From QHXW01 sp963768075 (lineage in GTDB: Bacteria; Acidobacteriota; Terriglobia; Bryobacterales; Bryobacteraceae): a stretch of 64,000 nucleotides of DNA. A model generated the notes under the pieces. The model saw nothing but the letters and a program-made list of their open reading frames with translations, had not been told where the DNA came from and did not search any database. Positions 34,435-42,787 of this stretch are shown here, piece by piece; position 1 is the stretch's first letter; every line of letters starts with the position of its first letter. Made by a program: the position numbers and the translations under genes. The stretch lies in contig CAVYHD010000018.1 of the NCBI GenBank assembly GCA_963768075.1, positions 434,001-498,000 on the forward strand, written 5' to 3'.

Positions 34435-36348
34435 ATGGAGCGCATCAACCGGAGGGGACGCGACGCTGCAGGGAAGGATTTCCCGATCATCACGCCGGCG
34501 AAATCCAGCTGGGCGATTCGCGAGGTCCTCGACGGCGCGAACCAGCAGAGCATCCGCCGGGAAGCGGCCAAGGCGGGATTCGCGGGCGAATGCGACGTGC
34601 TGCTTTGCTTTCCCCGCCCCTCTCCCAGCAGCCCGCAGAAGAATCAGGCACTGGGGCTGTTTTACGTCGGCGAGGCGGCGCGGCAGTTCTACGGCTTCCG
34701 GGTGGCCTATTGGGACGCGCGCCACGACAAGGAAGAAGACTTTCTGGCGCTTGCGGCTCAGGCCAACGTTATCGGATTCTCGGCCATCACGGGCTATCAA
34801 CTCGGCGAGTTCGTCCGGCTAGCCTCACAGGTGAAGAAGCGCTGGTCCGCGAGGCCGATCATCCTGGGCGGTGCACATGCGACGTTAACGGACGCGCACA
34901 CGAACCTGGCGGATCCGCTGGTGGACTACGTGGTCTTCGGTGAAGGCGAATTGCGCCTTCCCGCGCTGCTCCGTGCGATTTATAACCCAGACTATCTGCC
35001 ATTGGTTGACGGCATCGGCTATCGCGGCTACGACGGGCAGGTTGTCGTCCAGAAGAGCACGCACGTACCGGATCTCGAGCGTGACATGCCAGACGTGGTC
35101 AACGAGTGGACGCTAGATTATTTTCTCGCCGCGGCAAAGCGCAATGAGCTGATCCTGCCGGCATCGCGCGGCTGCCCCTGGAGCACCGATTCGTGCGATT
35201 TCTGCAGCGTGGGGCCGCAATACATGGATAGCTACCGCAAGGTGCCATTCCGGATCTGGCAGCGCGCCATACAGGAAGTCCGCAAGCACGTGCGCTTCCG
35301 GCATATAGAGCTGGAGGATGAGAACTCGGCCACGGCGGCGAAATCGACCGAGCCTTACCTTCCCTTCCTGAAGAGTGAGAACATCACGAGCCACCTGCAT
35401 CTGCGGTCAGATCAGTTGCTGGATCCGGAAAAAGTCCGGTGGATGGCCGACATGGGCGTCGTGCGCGTACACATCGGCGTGGAAAGCGGCAATGAACGAG
35501 TACTGAATCTCGTCATGCATAAGCATGAATCGGTGGAGACGCACTACGTGGCGGCGCACAACATGGCGGAAGCCGGGATTGAGGAAGTGGCGACGGCGAT
35601 TGTGGCGAATCCCACAGAAACATGGCCGGAAATGCGCGACACGCTGCGGATGATGGAAAAGCTGCGGCGGATGTTTCCCCCGAAGATGTTTCGCGCTACG
35701 GTGTATGTGCTGGCGGCACTGCCGGGCACGCCGATTTATACCGATATCCGCAATATGCACGATTTTTGCGGTTTATTGGAAGAGGTGGAAGCAGGCGGCG
35801 AAGTTCTGCCAGAGCAACTGCGCGGCAAGATGACTTCTTGGCTCAAAACGCCGGGCGCTGGAAAATGCGGCGCTCCAACGCCGAAGGCCGCAGACTCAGT
35901 CCAGCCATATCTGGCGGATTTCCTGAACGGTACGGGAAGCCTGAGCAGGTTGCGGGAGGAAGCCAAAAAATGGCTCTGGCCGATGCCGGAGACGCTTCGG
36001 GACTGGACGCGAACCAGCGCTGCCTTCAATCCCAAACTGAAACCCCATATCAATGCCATCTATCCGGTGGCCGGCATCCACTTCAATAAGGCCCACAAAG
36101 GGAAGCAGAACTTCCCAGGCTGGAAACAGATGCTCATCAAACCATTCGACGTTCTTTGTGACTTGCGCTTTTGGCTGGCCGCGGAGCGAGGCCACGAATG
36201 GGCGCTTAAGGGGACCGGGCTAGAGCTATGGCTGATTGCCAAGCTCCTGGATTGGGCTTCGAAGCGGTCGGTTGGCGTAAGTGTGGACACAAAGACGGAC
36301 AGGGCGAGGGCGATCGAGAGCTACTCCAAGACTTTGGCCGGACACTAA
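34435..36348 (+). CDS. B12-binding-type radical SAM protein with CX6CX2C cluster motif
   Basis: This 637-residue protein starts at ATG 34435 after an AG-rich ribosome-binding site, 11 bp from the previous stop. An N-terminal cobalamin-binding-like Rossmann region (about 54-185) shows DVLLCFPRPSPSSPQKNQAL, NVIGFSAITGYQLGEF and PIILGGAHATLTDAHTNLAD. The radical SAM core follows, with Cys247, Cys254 and Cys257 in RGCPWSTDSCDFCSVG and later MGVVRVHIGVESGNERVLNL. The Cys spacing CX6CX2C differs from the canonical CX3CX2C. Such enzymes often methylate or rearrange unactivated carbons. Its place after the heptose genes suggests a glycan or lipid substrate, but this is unproven. Confidence 0.82.
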   Translation: MERINRRGRDAAGKDFPIITPAKSSWAIREVLDGANQQSIRREAAKAGFAGECDVLLCFPRPSPSSPQKNQALGLFYVGEAARQFYGFRVAYWDARHDKEEDFLALAAQANVIGFSAITGYQLGEFVRLASQVKKRWSARPIILGGAHATLTDAHTNLADPLVDYVVFGEGELRLPALLRAIYNPDYLPLVDGIGYRGYDGQVVVQKSTHVPDLERDMPDVVNEWTLDYFLAAAKRNELILPASRGCPWSTDSCDFCSVGPQYMDSYRKVPFRIWQRAIQEVRKHVRFRHIELEDENSATAAKSTEPYLPFLKSENITSHLHLRSDQLLDPEKVRWMADMGVVRVHIGVESGNERVLNLVMHKHESVETHYVAAHNMAEAGIEEVATAIVANPTETWPEMRDTLRMMEKLRRMFPPKMFRATVYVLAALPGTPIYTDIRNMHDFCGLLEEVEAGGEVLPEQLRGKMTSWLKTPGAGKCGAPTPKAADSVQPYLADFLNGTGSLSRLREEAKKWLWPMPETLRDWTRTSAAFNPKLKPHINAIYPVAGIHFNKAHKGKQNFPGWKQMLIKPFDVLCDLRFWLAAERGHEWALKGTGLELWLIAKLLDWASKRSVGVSVDTKTDRARAIESYSKTLAGH

Positions 36349-36419
36349 CTGGGGAATTCCTGGCGAAGACATGCCGGGCGGACCTTGGCGCGACCAACTG
36401 GCGAAGTCGAAGCAGAGCA

Positions 36420-37043
36420 CTATTTCACTGAAGTAGAAAACAAGATCATGCAGAGCTTTTCGTACTGCATACGGATACAACTTGGCTTGAACCCGGACCG
36501 GACCAGCAACGGCCAGAGCTCTCGCTTCGAGTAATACATCTTGTGATCATCCATCTCGTAGGCGGGGCTGGTGCCGAATTTGAACGCCGAGAGCTCCAGT
36601 ACCGGCTTCGCATACCACGTGGGCACGTTGATTAGCAGCCTGCCGCCGGGCTTTAGAACTCGATGACAATGGCTCAGACAGGTGGCCGGGTCCCAGACGT
36701 CCTCGAGCACCGATATGAACAACACGACGTCAAATGTATCCGACGGCAGTTCGGTAAGGGCGTCTTCGATTGAGGAGAGCATGAACCTCAGACGCGGGTG
36801 CCGCTGGATCTCTTCGCCGATCTGGAAGTCCACACCTACGCCTTCAGCTAGCCGCTCGCCGATCGCCTGAAGATGAGTTGCGTGATAACCGCAGCCCAAG
36901 TCGAGGACGCGCAGGCCAGCCGAGTCCGGTAAGCGCCGCAGGATGGCGCGCTGGACAAGCCAGGTTCTAAGCCGGTCAAGGAAGGTATTCCCGTGTTGAA
37001 GATACGATTGTTCGCGAACTGGCCGTGCCATCACTTGGAGCAT
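36420..37043 (-). CDS. class I SAM-dependent methyltransferase
   Basis: This 207-residue methyltransferase has the SAM site in GLRVLDLGCGYHATHLQAIG, then GVGVDFQIGEEIQRHP, FDVVLFISVLEDVWDPATCL and LKPGGRLLINVPTW. The ATG at 37043 has a GGAGG four bases upstream, which decides the start. The gene converges on the radical SAM gene with about 70 bp between stops. The substrate is unknown; the neighbourhood suggests envelope glycan modification. Confidence 0.83.
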   Translation of the reverse strand: MLQVMARPVREQSYLQHGNTFLDRLRTWLVQRAILRRLPDSAGLRVLDLGCGYHATHLQAIGERLAEGVGVDFQIGEEIQRHPRLRFMLSSIEDALTELPSDTFDVVLFISVLEDVWDPATCLSHCHRVLKPGGRLLINVPTWYAKPVLELSAFKFGTSPAYEMDDHKMYYSKRELWPLLVRSGFKPSCIRMQYEKLCMILFSTSVK

Positions 37044-37401
37044 CGAGCCTCCATTACTTCGAGGTCGGATAGCGAGGAGTATCTCCGATCCCGATCAGAG
37101 GCACAAGATTCTCTTTAGCTATGATAATGGAAGCATGGGCTGGCTTCTGGCACTGGGAGCCACATATCTACATGTCGACAATAATCCAGTTGCGCGCGCC
37201 GGACAGGTCTTATTGCCCCGCCTTCGGTTAGCAAGCGGCCGTTCCCTTCTGTTAGCATTGCTCAACCTAATAACCCGGTGTCATGATTGTGTACGGTCGT
37301 TGTAACCTCTCATTGCCAAGTTCTTCTCACAGCGAAAACATGCTGCTTGAGGCCCTCATGCCTGCGCTTGCCGAGGAGCAGGAAACGGCTGGACACCGGT
37401 A
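37044..37401. other. intergenic region without an identifiable gene
   Basis: This 358-bp stretch lies between divergent genes. It is less GC-rich than its surroundings. A possible 57-codon ORF (37135-37308, plus strand, starting MGWLLALGATYLHVDNNP) is present but has only a weak ribosome-binding site and no recognisable features. I see no tRNA, terminator or repeat. It probably carries the promoters of the two flanking genes. Confidence 0.5.
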
Positions 37402-39024
37402 ATGGAAAACAGCGGAATGATCCACCAGGACGATACCGTTATGCCGCTGCCAGAAGCGGCAGAGGCGGGTTTGGTCCGGCGGTGGGACACATACGCCGAG
37501 CAGATTCTGTGGTACTGCGCCGCCCTCAGCGCCCTGGTATTTATCGCCATCGGAATCGAGCGTTCGATCTGGCTTGACGAGGCCAATTCTACCCTGATCG
37601 CTAGTGGCAGTATCCGCGACATCGTAGAATCCTTGCGGAGAGACAACAACCTGCCCGCATATTACTTCCTCTTGTGGGGTTGGATGAAGTGGTTCGGCGA
37701 TTCAGAGGTGGCTCTGCGTGCGCTGTCTGCCGTCTTTTACTTGTGTGGCATCCTCGTCGCCTATAGCATCGGCCGGGAAGTTTTCGACGACCGGCGCGCC
37801 GCCAGGTATGGGGCTCTGTTTTATCTGATGAGCTCACTAGCCATCCGGCAAGCGCAGAACGTCCGGATGTATTCGTTATTGGGACTGGTAGCGGGGTTAT
37901 CCACGCTTGCCTTTCTCCGGCTGCTCCGCGACGATCGATCCGCTCGCGCCTGGTGGCTATATATCGGAGTCAACGCCCTAGGGGCGCTTACCCATGTGTG
38001 GTTCGGCTTCGTGCTGGCCGGGCATCTCACCGCGGCCTTCGTATGGAAGCGAAAACTTTGGTCGAGGGTCTTTGGCGCAATTCTCGTTTCCGGCCTGCCA
38101 TTCGCACTGCTTTGGGGTCCGAGTTTTTGGATGCAGCTTCACAACGGCGCAACCGATTGGATGCGCTTTGGTCTGTGGTTCGTGGGAGATGCCGTGCTGG
38201 GATTTTACGGCGGGGCAGCAGGAGTGTTTGTCTATATCCTCGCAGCGGCGCTGGCTGCAATGGCAGGGCGGCACGCATTTGCCCGATTCGCTGGTCAGGA
38301 TCGGGTAAGGAACGTGGCCGTGGTATTCCTCGTGTCCCTCTTGCTCCCGCTGGCGGTTTCGGTGGTCAAGCCAATCTACTGGCCCGGGCGCTATATGATC
38401 ATCGCTTTACCGCCCCTGGCCGTATTGCTTGGCGGTATTTATGGCAGGCTCGCCCCGCGTCCCATCGCAGTCGCCATCTGCGCACTGTTCCTGGCTGCCG
38501 GATTATGGACCCACGTGAGGAATCGCGACCAGGTGCCGGAAAGCACGACGGCAGAAGGACAAACTGATCAGGCTACAGTCAAGTTTCTTTTGGCGCATGC
38601 TCGCCCCGGCGACGCCCTGGTATTTACCAGCCTGACGCGCGCGGCCGCCGATTACTACTTGCGCCGGGCGGGCGCCGCAGGGAAGTTTATCGAAATCAGC
38701 TTCCCCATGGAAAACGCAAACCATCTCGGTTGGAGCGATCCGTCCGCGGCCGTTCACCGGAGAAATGTGTTGGAGGCGGAAGCGTCGGAAACCACGCGGC
38801 GCTTGCGCTCCGTCACCAGCGCAGGCGGCAGAATCTGGTTCTATTACGGCGTAGACCGCCGAACGGCCAACATCCTGAAGGACAGCTTCGACGTCAACTT
38901 CACCAGAGAAGCCGAACAGCCTCTATCCGGACCTTACCATCGAGGCCTGCTGACCTACTCGGCGCTGCAAACACCATCGACAACTATATCCATGGTCGCG
39001 GCTGGTCTTGCTGGCCGGCCATGA
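37402..39024 (+). CDS. polytopic membrane glycosyltransferase-like protein (GT39-like)
   Basis: This 540-residue protein has about ten membrane segments. After the first, the GT-C signature SIWLDEANSTLIASGSIRDI is followed by DNNLPAYYFLLWGWMKWFGD, and the second loop has RAARYGALFYLMSSLAIRQA and QNVRMYSLLGLVAGLS. This is the layout of mannosyltransferase-like enzymes that use polyprenyl-phosphate sugars. The C-terminal third is soluble and presumably periplasmic. Its partner and substrate are unknown. It converges on the PAP2-like gene. Confidence 0.78.
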   Translation: MENSGMIHQDDTVMPLPEAAEAGLVRRWDTYAEQILWYCAALSALVFIAIGIERSIWLDEANSTLIASGSIRDIVESLRRDNNLPAYYFLLWGWMKWFGDSEVALRALSAVFYLCGILVAYSIGREVFDDRRAARYGALFYLMSSLAIRQAQNVRMYSLLGLVAGLSTLAFLRLLRDDRSARAWWLYIGVNALGALTHVWFGFVLAGHLTAAFVWKRKLWSRVFGAILVSGLPFALLWGPSFWMQLHNGATDWMRFGLWFVGDAVLGFYGGAAGVFVYILAAALAAMAGRHAFARFAGQDRVRNVAVVFLVSLLLPLAVSVVKPIYWPGRYMIIALPPLAVLLGGIYGRLAPRPIAVAICALFLAAGLWTHVRNRDQVPESTTAEGQTDQATVKFLLAHARPGDALVFTSLTRAAADYYLRRAGAAGKFIEISFPMENANHLGWSDPSAAVHRRNVLEAEASETTRRLRSVTSAGGRIWFYYGVDRRTANILKDSFDVNFTREAEQPLSGPYHRGLLTYSALQTPSTTISMVAAGLAGRP

Positions 39025-39053
39025 AGCCGTAGTTTTTCGGGCATCGTGCGGAG

Positions 39054-40313
39054 CTACGGCTCCTGGGCCAACACCACAGGGCGCACGGCGAGAACCGTGT
39101 CCTCGAGGCCTCCATGCCCGCGGTCGAGCCCGCGCTTCCACCACAGCGTTAGCGCGAGTGTGGCCATAACCGCGACCCACGAGAGCACGGGCGCGTTCAG
39201 AAACAGGCCGGCGCGAAGAGCCGCGATCCAACCAACGGTCAGAATCGCGCCACCCCAAAACGCCGCGCGCCGTTCGAAGGACACCCACGAGCGAACGCGG
39301 AGCGCGAACGATTGCATCGTTACGGCGAACGGGAGCGCGACGATGAGATCGATGAAGTAGTGCTCGCCGAATCCCAGCGTGGCGAGGAAAGTCATCAGAA
39401 CGAGACCGGCCGCGAGCCAACGCCATCCGCGGGCCAGCCCTGCCGCGTTCCACCAAATGAGCAGCGCACAAGCGAAGTGCACGGACGGCATGGCATTACG
39501 CGGCGCGGTTCCTTGCAAAATCGGCTGGATTACCAGGCTCGATACTGCCGGCAGGCTCCCGGGGAAGGCCTTACCGAATGCATAGATCGGTCCGACTGCC
39601 GGGAACAGATTGTACAGGAAGACGCCCGCTATTCCCACAGCGATGAACAAGGGAAGGATGCGAGCTCGGAACCGGCCAGGAGACTCGCGCTCGACCGCCA
39701 CCAGGAAACAAATCGCCAGCGGAATGCTTTGGTAAGCAAACACCCCGGAGATTGTCAGGACGGCGGAGTTCGCCATCAGCGTGCCGATCAGGAAACTGAG
39801 CTTGCACTGCAGCGCCTCATCAAAAGCATAGAGGAATAGATCGTAGATTTTGGGTTGCAAGGCCGTCGTCAAGTTCAGGCAAAACGCCAGAATGAACGAA
39901 AGGTACGGGAATGCCGCGGCAACCAAGAGCGTATCCCGGTGCAGCCGGCGGAGTGCCCGAGCACCAACGAAAACCTGCGCGACGAGGACGATCAGGCTGC
40001 CCAAACCAAGAAATGTTGCGTACGCGCTGGGAGCTGCGCCCACGTAGCTTCCATAACCATGATGAAGCCAAGCGTACGTAATCGTAAAGGCGCTCCCCAG
40101 AGCCAATGCGGACAACCACTCCGCCGGCTTAGGCCTGGCGCGCATGTGGATGAGGAAAGCACCTGCCAGGGCCGATTCCAGGACCGGGTTTCGCTCCAGG
40201 TTGAGCAGCCCATGCCGGACTCCGAGGTACACCGGTAGCGCCAGCAAGACGCCGATCACCGCGCGGCAGATCCACTGAATGATGTTCTCAGTTCGAGTCA
40301 TGGCGGCGGGCAT
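39054..40313 (-). CDS. PAP2-like membrane phosphatase/transferase (PAP2_3-type)
   Basis: This 419-residue protein has about ten membrane segments. The active-site motifs of the PAP2/inositolphosphorylceramide-synthase-like group are GTAPRNAMPSVHFACALLIW (PSVH) and GFGEHYFIDLIVALPFA (H-x3-D). Such proteins dephosphorylate lipid phosphates or transfer head groups on the periplasmic face. It is the last gene of an overlapping operon and starts 26 bp inside the preceding gene (ATG at 40313; ATG at 40301 is an alternative). Confidence 0.8.
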   Translation of the reverse strand: MPAAMTRTENIIQWICRAVIGVLLALPVYLGVRHGLLNLERNPVLESALAGAFLIHMRARPKPAEWLSALALGSAFTITYAWLHHGYGSYVGAAPSAYATFLGLGSLIVLVAQVFVGARALRRLHRDTLLVAAAFPYLSFILAFCLNLTTALQPKIYDLFLYAFDEALQCKLSFLIGTLMANSAVLTISGVFAYQSIPLAICFLVAVERESPGRFRARILPLFIAVGIAGVFLYNLFPAVGPIYAFGKAFPGSLPAVSSLVIQPILQGTAPRNAMPSVHFACALLIWWNAAGLARGWRWLAAGLVLMTFLATLGFGEHYFIDLIVALPFAVTMQSFALRVRSWVSFERRAAFWGGAILTVGWIAALRAGLFLNAPVLSWVAVMATLALTLWWKRGLDRGHGGLEDTVLAVRPVVLAQEP

Positions 40314-41082
40314 GCAGGAGGTCGTTGGGACTGGGGGTCGATTCGAAGCAGGTGGCGCCGGTCACAGTCCCGGCTTGTAGCACGCGGGAGTCCATGTAGC
40401 GGCCGCGCAAGTAGATCTGGTAAAGCGGCGCGTCGTAAGATTTCACGATGTAGGTGCCTTGCTGCAAGGCGCCGGAATCCGCGTCATTCGCTACCACCAC
40501 CGGATTCACTCCGGCGGCGCGAATGCGGAACTGTGTAGTGGCGGCTTCGTAGTTGGCATAGCTGAAGCATCGGCCGATACAAGCGCGGTCCACGGTATGG
40601 GCCAGCAGGTTCACGTCCCTTCGCTCGTCGCAGAGCGCGCTAATGACGCGCGATCTGGCCGGCATCCGCGCCACGCTTTGTTCCATCAGGTCTTCCACGT
40701 GATTCAGGGCACGCGTGTCAACATACAGGAAGGAGAAGAAGAGTCCCATCAGTATGGCGGTGGCCATGCCTTCCCGTTGCCCCGGAATCACTCCGCCCAG
40801 CAGTGCGCAGCAGCTCACTCCTACGATGAGTGACATCCGTTCGGCGACGTAGCGTAGCGGATGCGCGTAACCCGGCAGCGCCACGGCATCGGGTAGAAGC
40901 AGAACGGCGGCGGAGACGATGAGACAAAGTTGAAAAGGAATCCCCAGCAGCATGCGCTCCTCTCCCTTACGCTGCACGGCGCGCGTAAACAGAGAAAACC
41001 AGACCACCAGCAGGATGAATTCGAGCGGATGATATTTGGATTCGAAGACCGACATCTGATCGGCGCCGGTCATACTGATCAC
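40288..41082 (-). CDS. membrane protein, probable C-terminal part of a split gene
   Basis: This 264-residue product starts at GTG 41082, overlapping the previous stop. Three to four membrane segments (for example FILLVVWFSLFTRAV and QLCLIVSAAVLLLPDAVALP) are followed by a soluble C-terminal domain of about 140 residues with several Cys. I recognise no named family. With the 41079-41828 product it resembles one polytopic membrane protein of about 510 residues that has been split: the frame before the GTG continues as RWSAN, and one missing C would join it to QVISMTGADQMSVFESKYH. Confidence 0.65.
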   Translation of the reverse strand: MISMTGADQMSVFESKYHPLEFILLVVWFSLFTRAVQRKGEERMLLGIPFQLCLIVSAAVLLLPDAVALPGYAHPLRYVAERMSLIVGVSCCALLGGVIPGQREGMATAILMGLFFSFLYVDTRALNHVEDLMEQSVARMPARSRVISALCDERRDVNLLAHTVDRACIGRCFSYANYEAATTQFRIRAAGVNPVVVANDADSGALQQGTYIVKSYDAPLYQIYLRGRYMDSRVLQAGTVTGATCFESTPSPNDLLHARRHDSN

Positions 41083-41828
41083 CTGTTCGCCGACCAGCGG
41101 GTGGGGAAGTGCGCGATCAGAAAGTGGCGGATGATGATAAGGCCCGCCACCGCGGCAACCATCAGGATGAGTCGCGCGCGGGGCCGGATCTCACGGGCAA
41201 CCCACGCGTAGGCGATACATCCGAACATCCATGCCAACGGAACGGCGTGCGCGAAGGCGGCTAGCGCGATGAGCGGAACAGCGGCGATCGCAGACCGCAA
41301 AGTGGGCTTCCACAACAGCGCAAAAGCCCAGAATGACAATCCGGTGGCTAGATAGAAATTCATGAAGCCCATGTGAAACACCCAGCCGTGAGCTAACATC
41401 GCAAGGAACGTCAGCACGTACCACGGACGGGAGCGGGAGACCACGCAAACCACGGCGAAGGCACCCCAGAAGAAGATGAGTACCGCCAGCGGAACGGCGA
41501 TGTGCTCGGCGCCCCAGGGCCCGACCAAGCGCATCAGGCCCGCCAACACCACGTCAAACAGAACGTTGGTGTGCTGCGGCACGATCTTGAGACCGGGAGC
41601 CTTGCCTTCCCCGATCAGAATCGAAAGCCAGGCATTGTATAGGTGGCTGGAAAGATCACCCGCCTGAATCCGCGACTGCCAGAAGCACGGCACCAACACG
41701 AGCAAGGAGATGAGAGAGACACGCACTGACGTTTTCGTCAAAAATTGCCCTGGAGACTGACGCGCTGGCAGAAGTTCCGGTGCAGGGTCCGCGGCCCGCG
41801 CGATCTCCTCCGCTGCTGTGTCGTTCAT
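41079..41828 (-). CDS. polytopic membrane protein, probable N-terminal part of a split gene
   Basis: This 249-residue product has about six membrane segments. Early in it comes a periplasmic loop, IQAGDLSSHLYNAWLSILIG, followed by PQHTNVLFDVVLAGLMRLVG. This is the kind of Asp-containing first loop seen in GT-C glycosyltransferases, but I cannot assign a family. It ends abruptly after FLIAHFPTRWSANR, at a position where the next ORF continues a similar membrane protein. The start (ATG at 41828) overlaps the DUF362 stop by 4 bp. Confidence 0.68.
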   Translation of the reverse strand: MNDTAAEEIARAADPAPELLPARQSPGQFLTKTSVRVSLISLLVLVPCFWQSRIQAGDLSSHLYNAWLSILIGEGKAPGLKIVPQHTNVLFDVVLAGLMRLVGPWGAEHIAVPLAVLIFFWGAFAVVCVVSRSRPWYVLTFLAMLAHGWVFHMGFMNFYLATGLSFWAFALLWKPTLRSAIAAVPLIALAAFAHAVPLAWMFGCIAYAWVAREIRPRARLILMVAAVAGLIIIRHFLIAHFPTRWSANR

Positions 41829-42787
41829 AAGCGGATGTTCTGGAATGGCTCGATCAGCTCGAAGGGGGTCTGTACGTTTCTGATTGGTTCGCCAATCTGT
41901 CGGATACTCTCCTCGGCCAGGCGACTCGGCCCGGCAGCCAAGCGGAGGTAGCGAATCATCGAAGGGTTGATTTTCATGATGCGGCAGCAGGTGGCATCAA
42001 CGGCCGTCATATCCGTGCCGGCCACCACCACACCGACTGGCTTAGGATTGCCTTGAATCGGGCCGTTGCCCTCCATGCCAACGACTCCGTCCACGATGGC
42101 AAAATGGCGCGGGAACGCGGCATGGAAGTCGGCGATGCACTCGTCGATGCCGGCCCAGTGGAGGACGTTCTTCGGCCAGCCGTAAACGCCCCCGGGAACG
42201 AGGCCGAAGAAATTTTTCATGCTCAGGGTCGCGCCTACCCAATGGTGCGTTTTCATTTTGGGCAGCGAGACTAAGAGGTCGGCTCCGAGCGCGGTGTTCG
42301 GAAAGTAAAGAGACGTGAGCCGTGAGAATGGATCGCGCAGGAGCACCTGCGAGACGTCATCCAAATTGAGGTCGGTGAAATGGTCTTCGAAGTGCGGAAT
42401 TGTTTCGAAATAGCCGGCAGCCTCAGCCAGGTCAAGAGTGACGCGGCGATGGCCGGGACCTTCGGCGATACGTACGTCCGCGGCTCCCAGTGCGCGAAAA
42501 CCCTCCAGAGCGGCGTGGACCAGCATGGGGTGAGTGTTGATGGTGGTGCCCGGATCGAACTCTACCAGGTTGGGCTTGATCACCACGCGCTTTCCCCGCA
42601 CATCCACGCGATGCTCCGCGAGCAGCCGCCTGACTATGTCATAGAGGCCCTGCGTGTATCCGGCATGCACGATGGATACACGGGGCAGGGCCCGATGCTC
42701 GCTCAGATACGAGCAGCGTGTCAATGTCACACAGCTTGCCGCGGCAGCTAGGGCGTCGCGGCGGGTCATTCCGTGTCTCACGATCAC
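41825..42787 (-). CDS. DUF362 protein with Tat signal
   Basis: This 320-residue protein belongs to the DUF362 family: VVIKPNLVEFDPGTTINTHP, LVSLPKMKTHHWVGATLSMK, NFFGLVPGGVYGWPK, FAIVDGVVGMEGNGPIQGNP and GTDMTAVDATCCRIM. The family includes proteins with or without ferredoxin-type clusters; no CxxCxxC cluster is visible here. The N-terminus has a twin-arginine signal, GMTRRDALAAAASCVTLT, so Tat export is likely. The start is GTG 42787, overlapping the upstream stop (GTGA); the ATG at 42769 is the alternative. Function is unknown. Confidence 0.85.
   Translation of the reverse strand: MIVRHGMTRRDALAAAASCVTLTRCSYLSEHRALPRVSIVHAGYTQGLYDIVRRLLAEHRVDVRGKRVVIKPNLVEFDPGTTINTHPMLVHAALEGFRALGAADVRIAEGPGHRRVTLDLAEAAGYFETIPHFEDHFTDLNLDDVSQVLLRDPFSRLTSLYFPNTALGADLLVSLPKMKTHHWVGATLSMKNFFGLVPGGVYGWPKNVLHWAGIDECIADFHAAFPRHFAIVDGVVGMEGNGPIQGNPKPVGVVVAGTDMTAVDATCCRIMKINPSMIRYLRLAAGPSRLAEESIRQIGEPIRNVQTPFELIEPFQNIRL

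Noticed and set aside
37135..37308. 57-codon ORF in the 37.0-37.4 kb gap
   Set aside because: Weak ribosome-binding site and no recognisable feature; kept only as a note under the intergenic entry.
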